DNA of 64,000 nucleotides from Thermodesulfobacteriota bacterium (GTDB lineage Bacteria > Desulfobacterota_D > UBA1144 > Nemesobacterales > UBA2774). Positions 41,251 to 49,548 of this stretch are shown one piece after another (position 1 is the stretch's first letter; every line of letters begins with the position of its first letter). Both the position numbers and the translations under genes were made by a program. Location of the stretch: NCBI GenBank assembly GCA_040754335.1, contig JBFMCV010000001.1, forward strand, positions 496,001 to 560,000. Direction: 5' to 3'. The notes under the pieces are model-generated. The model saw only the letters and a program-made list of their open reading frames with translations. It was not told the DNA's origin and made no database searches.

Positions 41251-44115
41251 TTACTCGTCTATTTCATATACCGTGGTCGTACCGCTTATTTCGTTTCCAA
41301 CGACGAGGAGCGCCTTTCCGTTCGGGCTTTCGCTCGAAGGGACGAAGAACAATCCTTCCGGCCCGAGGTCGCCGGCAAGCGGGTTCGAGCTGTCGTCCGG
41401 GTTCTGTGCATCTACGGCAAAGTTGCGGTTGTTCATGTATTCGACGAATTTGGGCGAAGTCGGCTTCGTGATGTCGTACACCATTATTCCGCTTATCCTC
41501 TCGAGCCCTATGAACGCGTACGTCTTCTGCCCGATCTTGCCTACGACCACTCCCTCGGGCTCGGGCCCTTTGTCGTCGCTCCTTGAGTCGAACGAATCGT
41601 TGTCGGTATTATCCGAGTTGAACTGCGCTGGGAAGGCGTCCGCCGTTATGAACTCGAAATCGTCGCTTGAGTCGTAAACGAGGTTTCCGAAGGAGTCCCA
41701 TATCGAGAAAGACCTTGCGCCGAAGCTGAATATCCTGTCGTTATCGCCGTCTCCGTCGATGTCCCCTATGATATTGGTCGTCTTGAGCCTGCCGAGGTTC
41801 TCGTCGTCGCCAAGCGTGGAAGCGTCCGGGAATTCGTCCGGGTCGAGGTCCAGGTCCTTCACCCTCTCTTCCTCCGAGAAGAATTCGAAATCCCTGGTGT
41901 CGCCTTCGTTTGCGGTAACGTAATAGGTTGCGCCCTTATAGCTGTACTTGTCTATGCCGTCCGACTGGTACATGCCCAGCACCGGCCAGTTCTGGATATT
42001 GATCGCGGAGTCATCGTCGGATGCGTCGAGCATGTTGCCTTCGGAGAATTTGATGAGGCCGAGGACCGGCTTGAACCCTGCGGAGGCTTCTATGCCGAAA
42101 TCGTTGTCGTTCATCACGGCGATACGTCCGTCCGGCAGGATCGTTATGCCCTCCGCCTTATCGCTCGGGAGATAACCGAGCGACGGGAGGTTGAGCACCT
42201 TCCGTTTGAAGACGGGTATGATCCCGAGATCAACGAGCGCGTCGGGCGAATGCTTTTCTAGCGTCATGCCGGCCGCGAGGTCCGCGAGAGGCAGGTTCCT
42301 GATATTCGTGGCCCCTTTCAGGTCTATTTCGAATACGAACTTTTTGGCGGTCGATACGAGCGCACTGTCCCTCTCTATGACCAGGAACTTGTCTTCGCCT
42401 ATGAAGACCGCGTCGCCTATCTTGTCCACGTCGTCGGGCGTGTGCGCGGGCCTCTCGAGGAGATAGACGTACTCCGCGACGGGGTTCAGGTAATCAGGAG
42501 AGCTTTCGTCCACGTCCACAGCCAGTATTCTGAGAACGCGCGAGCTCCTGGCCGAGCTGTCGGGGTTATCGAGCGGGGACTGTACGAACGCATAGAGGAT
42601 CCTCTTGTCGGGGTCGAGCGCCGTGCCCTCGAACCCGCGGTTCACCCTCCGCTTGCTGTAGACCTCCGGGAGCGTCTCCATTCCGTAGAATCCCGGGCTG
42701 TTCGCGTTAGGGCCGAACTGCGCAATCTTTAAAGCCGAATCCCCGAGGAGGTGCGTGTTTTCCGGGACGAGCCTGACTATCAACTTGCCCTTGTCCGTGA
42801 AGTGATATATCGCAGGCCTGTATTCGTCCACCATCCAGAAAGAGTTATCTATGGGGTCCCTGACTATCCCTTCGAGGTCTGCTCCGAAGCGGTCGTATTT
42901 GACCGGATTCCCTTTCGCGTCAACCGGTATCTCGTCGAAGCCCGGTATGTTGGGCAGGCCCGTGATAGGCGTCTTCCCGTCCGCGCGGGTTAAAAGTATG
43001 GTTTTCGTTATTTCGGCTTCTTCACCATCATGGCCGCCGAAATCGTTATGTCTCCCGTGCCCGCCGCCGTTCTTCTCTGTTTCGAACGCTATTATCCTCG
43101 CCTGATATTTGGGGAGGTTGAACGTACGCGAGCCGTTTACGACGTCCGCGCCGTTCGGTCCCCTGTCGGAAACGGTGAGGAATTTGAGCACTCCTTTCTT
43201 TCCCGAACCGTCGTAATGGAGGCCCGAGAATCCGCCCAGTTTTATCTTGAGCTTGTTCGCGTCTATGCCTATGAGCGGGAGCTCGTCGAATTTAAAGAGG
43301 TCGAGGCCGGGCTGCCCCGTGCTGTGGTCTTTCCACCCTGCGGGGAGTATGTCGACTATTTTGGGCGTCGCGATATCGACCACTGCGAACGCGTTTGCCT
43401 CCTGCAGGGTGACGAAGGCCTGCTTTCCGTCGGGGGATATCGCAGGGAATTCGGGCTCTAGCTCGAGCGACATCGGAACCCCCTCCTGGAGCCTCAGTCC
43501 CTTGTTCGTGAATTCGGCTTCCCTGCCGTCGAACGCGCCGAATCCGAGCGTCGTTACGGTTGCCGAGGGAACGCCTGACGGGATTTTTACTACGCTTATT
43601 GACCCCGGCGGGTTTGCTATCAGGTTGCCGCCGCCGTCCTCGACGGGCTCGCCTTCGTTAGCGACGACGAGTGTTCTGCCGTCAGGCGAAAACTTTACCG
43701 CGTCGGGGAGCACGCCCACGTTAACGAACCCGAGGAATGCGCCCGCTGTATCGTAGAACACAAGGTAGCCGTTCATGGTCGGGTCCGCATTCTCAGTTGC
43801 GACTGCGACTATGCCGTTTTTCACGTCGACGCTGTTCACTCCGCCGACTGAGAGACCCAGATCCACCGCCACGTCTATTGAGAACAAGAGGGTCGGCGCG
43901 GTCGGGTCCGAAATACTGATCGCTTCTACGACCGACTGGTCAGCATTTATGACGAATACGGTCTCGGTCCCAGGGTCGTAGGCGACTATCTCGGCAGCGC
44001 CGTCTTCGAATACCCCCGTTTCGTATGTCCCTATCGGTGTGAGATTTATGCCTGCCATGGATGATGCCGGCAGTGCCGATAGAATGATTAAAGCGATATA
44101 TAGGAATCTCGACAT
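41251..44115 (-). CDS. Secreted choice-of-anchor I protein with inserted phytase-like esterase domain
   Basis: 954 residues from the ATG at 44115, eight bases after AAGGAGG. Signal peptide 1-21. The N-terminal part (about 25-240) and the C-terminal part (about 660-954, ending LLVVGNEISGTTTVYEIDE) together make a choice-of-anchor I beta-propeller-like domain. Between them (about 250-640) lies an esterase-like phytase domain with DGIVRDP-type motifs (LEGIVRDPIDNSFWMVDEY) and many acidic calcium-binding-type loops. It probably hydrolyses phosphate esters outside the inner membrane. No C-terminal anchor was found. PhoP/PhoB-like repeats precede the promoter. Confidence 0.85.
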   Translation of the reverse strand: MSRFLYIALIILSALPASSMAGINLTPIGTYETGVFEDGAAEIVAYDPGTETVFVINADQSVVEAISISDPTAPTLLFSIDVAVDLGLSVGGVNSVDVKNGIVAVATENADPTMNGYLVFYDTAGAFLGFVNVGVLPDAVKFSPDGRTLVVANEGEPVEDGGGNLIANPPGSISVVKIPSGVPSATVTTLGFGAFDGREAEFTNKGLRLQEGVPMSLELEPEFPAISPDGKQAFVTLQEANAFAVVDIATPKIVDILPAGWKDHSTGQPGLDLFKFDELPLIGIDANKLKIKLGGFSGLHYDGSGKKGVLKFLTVSDRGPNGADVVNGSRTFNLPKYQARIIAFETEKNGGGHGRHNDFGGHDGEEAEITKTILLTRADGKTPITGLPNIPGFDEIPVDAKGNPVKYDRFGADLEGIVRDPIDNSFWMVDEYRPAIYHFTDKGKLIVRLVPENTHLLGDSALKIAQFGPNANSPGFYGMETLPEVYSKRRVNRGFEGTALDPDKRILYAFVQSPLDNPDSSARSSRVLRILAVDVDESSPDYLNPVAEYVYLLERPAHTPDDVDKIGDAVFIGEDKFLVIERDSALVSTAKKFVFEIDLKGATNIRNLPLADLAAGMTLEKHSPDALVDLGIIPVFKRKVLNLPSLGYLPSDKAEGITILPDGRIAVMNDNDFGIEASAGFKPVLGLIKFSEGNMLDASDDDSAINIQNWPVLGMYQSDGIDKYSYKGATYYVTANEGDTRDFEFFSEEERVKDLDLDPDEFPDASTLGDDENLGRLKTTNIIGDIDGDGDNDRIFSFGARSFSIWDSFGNLVYDSSDDFEFITADAFPAQFNSDNTDNDSFDSRSDDKGPEPEGVVVGKIGQKTYAFIGLERISGIMVYDITKPTSPKFVEYMNNRNFAVDAQNPDDSSNPLAGDLGPEGLFFVPSSESPNGKALLVVGNEISGTTTVYEIDE

Positions 44116-44177
44116 TCTCACTTCCTCCTTTGTTTGATTGTTAATTGATTCGAGAAGCAGAGAGAGTTTCGGCGATT

Positions 44178-44218
44178 TTTATAAAGCCATGGTTAACTGC
44201 CGGTTAACCGGGAGTTAA
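44178..44218 (-). promoter_or_regulatory. Candidate Pho-box promoter of the phytase-like gene
   Basis: On the minus strand three TTAAC words (44218-44214 region, 44207-44203 and 44196-44192) recur exactly every 11 bases, the spacing of PhoB/PhoP direct repeats. Eight bases after the last word comes TATAAA (44183-44178), a -10-like box. The repeats therefore stand where an activator replaces the -35 box. The phytase-like start codon is about 63 bases further on. Confidence 0.6.
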
Positions 44219-44291
44219 GAAGGCGATGATAAACGCGACGCGGCCGTTATCGGTTACAAAACCGGAAACTGGAATTCTTTCCTTGCTTTGT

Positions 44292-44297
44292 TATAAT
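44292..44297 (+). promoter_or_regulatory. TATAAT box 10 bases before the M42 peptidase start
   Basis: A perfect TATAAT (44292-44297) ends ten bases before the ATG at 44308 and no Shine-Dalgarno sequence is present. Transcription would begin about four bases before the start codon. The -35 region (TGGAAT near 44270) is weak. Confidence 0.5.
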
Positions 44298-44307
44298 CAT
44301 CTCTCCA

Positions 44308-45345
44308 ATGGACCTGGGTTTACTCAAGAAACTATGCGAAGCGCCGGGCCTCCCCGGCCACGAAGGGCCTGTAAAGGAGATCATAAGAGAGGCGTTCTCC
44401 GAATTCACGCAAGATATCGGAGAGGACGCCCTCGGCAATATCATAGCCCGCGTCCCCGGAAAGGGGCCCAAGCTCGTCATCGACGCCCATACGGATGAGG
44501 TGGGGTTCATGGTGAGCCATATCGACGCCAAAGGGTTCCTCCACGTCATCCCTTTAGGCGGCATGGACCCGAGGGTCTTTTACGCGCAGAGGATAACAGT
44601 GTGGGGGAGAAAACCCGTCACCGGGACAGTAGCCGCCATACCTCCCCATGTGAGCCGGAACTCGAACAACAAGGAAGTGCCCGAGGTCGAGGACTGCGTC
44701 GTCGATCTGGGGCTTTCGGCGGACAAGGTCAGGGAGCTCGTCAGGGTCGGGGACGTTGCGTCATTCAACTACCCGTTCGAAGAGACTGAGGACGCGCTTA
44801 TCTCCAAAGCAATCGACGACAGGGTCGGGTTATTCGTAATGATCGAAGCGCTTAAAAGAAAGCCTAAGCTCTCCTGCGACCTCTATCTAACCGCTACCGT
44901 CCAGGAGGAGGTGGGGCTCAGGGGCGCGAACGTGATAGTGCCCGCGATAGAGCCCGATTTCGCAATTGCGATAGAGGGCACGGTCGCCATGGACGTGCCG
45001 GGCATATCGGAGCACAAGACGCTCGCAAATACGGGCAAGGGCCCTGAAGTGAGGCTCTCCGACAGGTTCCTCGTCGCACACAGGCCGTTCAGCGACTTTA
45101 TAATGAAAACGGCTGAGCTGAAAAAAATCCCCTACCAGATCACCGTGAAGAAGGCGGGCTCGACCAACGCGACGGCCATGCAGGTCACTGGAAAGGGCAC
45201 GCGGGCGGCTTCGGTATCGGTCCCGGTGCGCTACCTCCACAGCCCCAGCTGCCTCGCCTATAAATCCGACATAGGGCACACGATAGACCTGATACACGCG
45301 GTCATTGAAAGCGTAGGAGACTTTGGGAAAGACCCTTCGCGCTGA
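44308..45345 (+). CDS. M42-family aminopeptidase/glucanase-like metallopeptidase
   Basis: 345 residues. The metal ligands of the M42 (TET, FrvX, endoglucanase-annotated) family are visible: H61 and D63 (DAHTDEVGF), D170 (SKAIDDRVG), E200-E201 (VQEEVGLRG), an acidic residue in AIEGTVAMD and a histidine in RYLHSPS. These proteins form dodecameric aminopeptidases that finish peptide degradation in the cytoplasm. The gene is divergent from the phytase-like gene and has a near-leaderless promoter. Confidence 0.92.
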   Translation: MDLGLLKKLCEAPGLPGHEGPVKEIIREAFSEFTQDIGEDALGNIIARVPGKGPKLVIDAHTDEVGFMVSHIDAKGFLHVIPLGGMDPRVFYAQRITVWGRKPVTGTVAAIPPHVSRNSNNKEVPEVEDCVVDLGLSADKVRELVRVGDVASFNYPFEETEDALISKAIDDRVGLFVMIEALKRKPKLSCDLYLTATVQEEVGLRGANVIVPAIEPDFAIAIEGTVAMDVPGISEHKTLANTGKGPEVRLSDRFLVAHRPFSDFIMKTAELKKIPYQITVKKAGSTNATAMQVTGKGTRAASVSVPVRYLHSPSCLAYKSDIGHTIDLIHAVIESVGDFGKDPSR

Positions 45346-45362
45346 TATACTTATTACGCATA

Positions 45363-46196
45363 ATGCGGAATAAGTACTTTTTGGCCGCGATACTATCTCT
45401 GTTATCTCTCATCCAAACGTTCCGGGCGTGGAGCGCGGACTCCGTGAGCGCTTCTGTAAGCGCGCGTAATACGCCTGCCGGTTACGACCCTGCGCCTGCT
45501 CTCGAGAACGCGTGGGAGGTATTCGGCGCATACCACGAGGATACGGGGAACATAGACGAGGCCGTTTCAATCACGGAGGAGATATTGAGGCGGGACCCGT
45601 CAAACGTCCCCGCGCTCGTTTTCCTCTCTCGCGTGTGGCTCACCTACGGATACGTGAAGGCACGGACGAAGGACGAGCTCATACGCGTCTTCGAGAACGG
45701 GAAGGACGCCGCGGAAAAGGCGATAGAGATCGATTCCGGTAACGCCGACGCCCATTTCTTCTACGTCGCCAACCTGGCGTCCCTGGGCGATACGAAAGGT
45801 CTCTTCAACTCACTCTTCATGCTCCCCGAGGTGAGGCGGGAGCTCGAGACCGTGCTCGAGATAGACCCCAACCACGTGAACGGGCTCGCCATGACCGGGG
45901 CGCTTTATCTCTATCTGCCGTCCATGCTCGGCGGGGACCTCCACATATCGGAGGTATATCTCAAGAGATCTATATCGCTCGACCCGCACGTTTCGTCGGC
46001 GGGACTGTATCTTGCGCTCAACCTAAAGAAGCAGAAGAGGTACGACGAGGCGCTTGAGGTGCTGAGAGGCATAATAAACGACAGGAACCCTTCCTTCTAT
46101 CCCGACTGGTTCGAGAACAGGAAGTACGCGTACCTGATGATGAGAGCGATCAAGAAAGAAATGCGCGGGGAGACGGCAAGGAGAGAGAGTGAGTAG
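45363..46196 (+). CDS. Exported TPR-repeat protein
   Basis: 277 residues. A signal peptide (1-24, ending RAWSAD) is followed by tetratricopeptide-type helices (about 50-250), with ILRRDPSNVPALVFLSRV and LEIDPNHVNGLAMTGALY as the clearest repeats. Such proteins act as periplasmic scaffolds; this layout resembles TRAP transporter TatT-like proteins, but no TRAP genes are near. It follows the M42 gene by 17 bases and may share its transcript. Confidence 0.78.
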   Translation: MRNKYFLAAILSLLSLIQTFRAWSADSVSASVSARNTPAGYDPAPALENAWEVFGAYHEDTGNIDEAVSITEEILRRDPSNVPALVFLSRVWLTYGYVKARTKDELIRVFENGKDAAEKAIEIDSGNADAHFFYVANLASLGDTKGLFNSLFMLPEVRRELETVLEIDPNHVNGLAMTGALYLYLPSMLGGDLHISEVYLKRSISLDPHVSSAGLYLALNLKKQKRYDEALEVLRGIINDRNPSFYPDWFENRKYAYLMMRAIKKEMRGETARRESE

Positions 46197-46514
46197 CACT
46201 GTGTAGTAAATACGTAAATCTGTAGGAGCGGCATCTTGCCGCGATTCCCCTTATCCCTTCCACCTTGGGGGACGATTGCGATAGTTAAGAGCAATCGGTC
46301 ACTCTCTCAACGAAGACGGCAAATTAACTTGATTCAGCTCGTCCTTGCCTGAGCCAAAATAAGGTGAAGGATGGGGGTGAACAGCCGGAATTCCCTAAAT
46401 TTTTTTATGGAGTCCACGCATAATTCAGATCATACTGAGCCTGTTCAGAGTGGAATCAAAGACGACTGGACCAACAATTGCCCCAATTTAATATTGAGTT
46501 ATATTAGGATAGTG
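46197..46514. repeat. Intergenic region with REP-like and GTCGAAGG-type repeats
   Basis: A REP-like variant TGTAGGAGCGGCATCTTGCC with GCGA (46221-46244) lies just after the TPR gene, followed by AT-rich DNA and a diverged CGTCCTTGCCTGAGC...GTGAAGGATG element (46340-46372). The remainder (46380-46514) is open in frame with the next gene but shows no coding character, so I treat it as leader DNA. Confidence 0.65.
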
Positions 46515-46844
46515 ATGTACGTAGAAGAACTGCTTCGAGTCTTCGACACTGCTGCGGCGGACTTCCCCGCGCTCGGGACTGAGCGCGCGAGGGAGGAGCT
46601 AAGGCGCGCGATCGAGGGGAGAAAATACGACCTCCAGGACGAGGCGCTGATCGAGGTTATCGTCAGGCAGGACAGCCGCGACCTCGTCGAATCCTTTACC
46701 GAAGCCTACGGCGCTCTTTCGGGCGGGCTTGAAGACGGGGACGAGGCTGTAAAAGAAGCGATACGCGTTTATATCGCCTCCCTCGAGCATCTAATCAATT
46801 ATTATCACACGAGCCTGATTGGAAAGCACTTCTCGAGCACCTGA
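46515..46844 (+). CDS. Small protein of unknown function
   Basis: 109 residues from the ATG at 46515 (AGGATAGTG just upstream); an earlier in-frame ATG at 46371 would add 48 residues of unlikely composition. The protein is all-helical, acidic and soluble, with no cysteine, signal peptide or recognised motif. It lies between repeat regions and upstream of the convergent citrate synthase gene. Confidence 0.55.
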   Translation: MYVEELLRVFDTAAADFPALGTERAREELRRAIEGRKYDLQDEALIEVIVRQDSRDLVESFTEAYGALSGGLEDGDEAVKEAIRVYIASLEHLINYYHTSLIGKHFSST

Positions 46845-47040
46845 CACACACTCACATGTGTGAGATTTTATGATTTTCGCGTGCTCCCGAGAAGTGGCCG
46901 GCTAACTTGGCAGGGATCTTCAATCATTGCAAACGATATCGTTTAACCCCCATCCTGTCCTTCCCCCTGTCAGGGGGAAGGTATCTCGTCACGGATGGAG
47001 TTAATCGGTTATTCGTTTTGTAAATTCGGTTGTGTACTGA
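46845..47040. repeat. Short intergenic region with CCCC/GGGG palindrome
   Basis: ACACACTCACATGTGTGAG (46848-46866) is a palindrome around CACATGTG, and TTCCCCCTGTCAGGGGGAA (46960-46978) is another perfect hairpin. They lie between the convergent small unknown gene and gltA and may act as terminators in both directions. Confidence 0.55.
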
Positions 47041-48345
47041 TTACGCCTTCTTCTTTTTGCCCCTTTCGGACATCGGAACGTACTTGCGGTTCCTTTCGCC
47101 TAGGTAAACCTGCCTCGGACGGGCGATCCTCCTCTCGGGGTCTTCGAGGAGCTCAATCCACTGGGCGAGCCATCCGGGCGTACGCCCGATCGCGAAGAGC
47201 ACGGTGAACATATCCATCGGTATACCCATGCTCTGGTAGATGAGGCCCGAGTAGAAGTCCACATTCGGATAGAGTTTCCGCTTGACGAAGTAGTCGTCCT
47301 CGAGCGCTATCTTCTCGAGCTCGAGCGCTATGTCGAGGAGCGGGTTCTTTCCCGTGACCTCGAAGACGTCGTATGCGATCTCCTTTATTATCTTGGCCCT
47401 CGGGTCGTAGGACTTGTAGACGCGGTGTCCGAACCCCATGAGCCTGAACTCGCCCGACTTCGCCTTCTTTATGTATTCGGGGATGTTCTTGACCGAGCCT
47501 ATCTCCTTGAGCATCTGGAGCACGCCCTCGTTGGCCCCGCCGTGGAGCGGGCCGTAGAGCGCGGCTATGGCCGCGGCGGTCGCCGAATAGGGGTCAGGCA
47601 GCGAGCTCCCGACGTTACGCATCGCGCTCGCGCTGCAGTTCTGCTCGTGGTCGGCGTGCAGTATGAAGAGTATGTCTATCGCCCTTTCGATAGCGGGGTT
47701 CGGCTTGTACTTGAGCTCCGTCATCTTGAAGAGCATGTTGAGGAAGTTGCCGGCGTAGGAGAGGTCGTTGTCCGGGTATACGTAGGGCATCCCCATGGAA
47801 TGGCGGTAAGCGAACGCCGCCATTGTCGGCATCTTCGCTATGAGCCTGTGCACCTGGATGTCGCGTATCTCCTTGTTGAATATGTCCTTTGCCTCGGGGT
47901 AGAACGTCGATAGCGCGCCTACGGTCCCGAGGAGCATGCCCATGGGGTGAGCGTCGTAGCGGAAGCCGTCCATGAACCGCTTGATGTTCTCGTGCACTAT
48001 CGTGTGATGGATAATGTCGTATACCCACTGCTCGTATTCCGATTTCGACGGCAGCTCGCCGTGGAGGAGCAGGTACGACACCTCGAGGAAGTTGCTTTTC
48101 TCGGCGAGCTCGGCTATGGGGTAGCCCCTGTACTCGAGTATGCCGTTGTCGCCGTCAATGTACGTAACCTTGCTTATGCATGCCGCCGTGTTCCCGAAAG
48201 CGGGGTCATAGCTCATCATGCCGAAGTCGTCGTCCTTGACCTTTATCTGCTTGAGGTCCGCTGCCCTTATAGTGTCGTTCTCGATGGGTATCTCGTAACT
48301 CTTACCCGTCCTGTTGTCTGTGATGGATAACGTGTCTTTCGCCAC
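47041..48345 (-). CDS. gltA: Citrate synthase, type II (hexameric)
   Basis: 434 residues. It condenses acetyl-CoA and oxaloacetate at the entry of the TCA cycle. The catalytic residues are H268 (LHGGANE), H307 (GFGHRVYK) and D363 (NVDFYSG), at nearly the E. coli positions 264, 305 and 362. The N-terminal domain (about 1-50) typical of the long NADH-regulated type II form is present. The ribosome site AAGGAGG precedes the ATG. It is transcribed away from ptsP and M50 genes after a 235-base spacer. Confidence 0.97.
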   Translation of the reverse strand: MAKDTLSITDNRTGKSYEIPIENDTIRAADLKQIKVKDDDFGMMSYDPAFGNTAACISKVTYIDGDNGILEYRGYPIAELAEKSNFLEVSYLLLHGELPSKSEYEQWVYDIIHHTIVHENIKRFMDGFRYDAHPMGMLLGTVGALSTFYPEAKDIFNKEIRDIQVHRLIAKMPTMAAFAYRHSMGMPYVYPDNDLSYAGNFLNMLFKMTELKYKPNPAIERAIDILFILHADHEQNCSASAMRNVGSSLPDPYSATAAAIAALYGPLHGGANEGVLQMLKEIGSVKNIPEYIKKAKSGEFRLMGFGHRVYKSYDPRAKIIKEIAYDVFEVTGKNPLLDIALELEKIALEDDYFVKRKLYPNVDFYSGLIYQSMGIPMDMFTVLFAIGRTPGWLAQWIELLEDPERRIARPRQVYLGERNRKYVPMSERGKKKKA

Positions 48346-48468
48346 GGCAATTCCTCCTTGTACGTTTTGTTTCCTGCAAGGTTTTTATTGTTGTTTCAGT
48401 GCCAGTTCAATTGTTAAGGATTATTTGTCCTAAATACGAGTGCCTGCGGACTACTAAACTTACCCTAA

Positions 48469-48506
48469 CTCCCGAAATTATCAATATTTATAAAAAATTT
48501 CGGGAG
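48469..48506. other. Eleven-base inverted repeat in the gltA upstream region
   Basis: CTCCCGAAATT (48469-48479) and AATTTCGGGAG (48496-48506) form a perfect stem around a 16-base AT-rich loop. It lacks a T tail, so it is not a classical terminator. It lies 124 bases upstream of gltA and 75 bases after the M50 stop. The loop itself contains TTATAAA, so it could be an operator around a promoter. Confidence 0.5.
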
Positions 48507-48580
48507 GGTGAATTTTTGCCCTGTTAATGAGCCCTTACGGACGAGTATCGACGCTATGTCCGGACGCGCGGCGGCGGGCC

Positions 48581-49486
48581 CTAGGCTAGCTTTATGGGCA
48601 CCGGGGTAATGCACCCGATAAAGATCAAAAGAGCAATGAATCCGAGGAGTTTCCTCCCGGTGTCGAGCTCCCCCTCGTCGTGTATCGTGGGTGGGTGCTT
48701 CGTGCCGATGAGCGTGAGCAGCACGGCCCACAGTATCCAGCCGGGCCAGCCCTCGAATTCCGGTAGACGGCTGAGGACATCGCCGACGCCTGCCCCGGCG
48801 AACCTCTGGTAAAGGAGAAACAGCGGCTCGGTCCCTATGCCGAAAATTATAAGGAGCGCTATCATGACGACGGACACTGTCTTGTGCGTCTTCTTCGAGA
48901 AAAGGGAATACACGATATGCCCCCCGTCGAGCTGTCCGGAGGGGATGAGGTTGAGCGCCGTAACGAATAACCCCACCCATCCCGCGAAAGCCACCGGATG
49001 GAGGAAGAGGTCTTTCCCTTCGGGTATCTTGCCGAAGAATATCCCCGAGAAGAAGGTGAATATGAGTGGCGAGCCGAGAACGAGCCCCTGCCCCGCCTCC
49101 CCTTCCGGGACGTCCACTATCGTCGAGAGCCTGATCCCTATGAGCAGGACCGGGACGCTCGCTATGATCCCCGCAAGCGGGCCCGCAATCCCTATATCGA
49201 ACAGGGCTTTACGCGTCGAGATAGGGGACTTTATCTTTATGAACGCTCCGAACGTGCCAATCGGCGATATAAAGGGCGGCGCAGGGATGAAGTAAGGGGG
49301 CGTTATGTCGACACCGTATTTCTTTCCGTAGAAGTAATGCCCCATCTCGTGAGAGCCGAGTATGAACAGGAGCGCCCCGGAGAAGGCGAGCGCGCTCAGC
49401 ACCGTCCCCCCGAACGAGAGGCCCGTCGCGAAGGTGGTGAGGACCGTGAGGATAAAGAGGATAATATGTATCTTTCCGACTTTCAT
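48581..49486 (-). CDS. Site-2-protease-like membrane metallopeptidase (M50)
   Basis: 301 residues with about seven membrane helices. The zinc motif is H46-E47-x2-H50 (GSHEMGHYF), and the third ligand is D187 in LIPSGQLDGGH, the family's NPDG-like site. Proteins of this layout without PDZ domain cleave membrane-spanning anti-sigma factors or leftover signal segments. It follows ptsP by 62 bases on the same strand. Its substrate is unknown. Confidence 0.88.
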   Translation of the reverse strand: MKVGKIHIILFILTVLTTFATGLSFGGTVLSALAFSGALLFILGSHEMGHYFYGKKYGVDITPPYFIPAPPFISPIGTFGAFIKIKSPISTRKALFDIGIAGPLAGIIASVPVLLIGIRLSTIVDVPEGEAGQGLVLGSPLIFTFFSGIFFGKIPEGKDLFLHPVAFAGWVGLFVTALNLIPSGQLDGGHIVYSLFSKKTHKTVSVVMIALLIIFGIGTEPLFLLYQRFAGAGVGDVLSRLPEFEGWPGWILWAVLLTLIGTKHPPTIHDEGELDTGRKLLGFIALLIFIGCITPVPIKLA

Positions 49487-49548
49487 CTGCAGGGTGTAAA
49501 AAATACCTCAGTAATCGGAAATTGGAAGCTGGAGTCCGGTCATCCCCG

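Noticed and set aside
46371-46514. Longer N-terminus of the small unknown protein
   Set aside because: The extra 48 residues are asparagine-rich and unlike the helical remainder, and they begin inside a repeat element.
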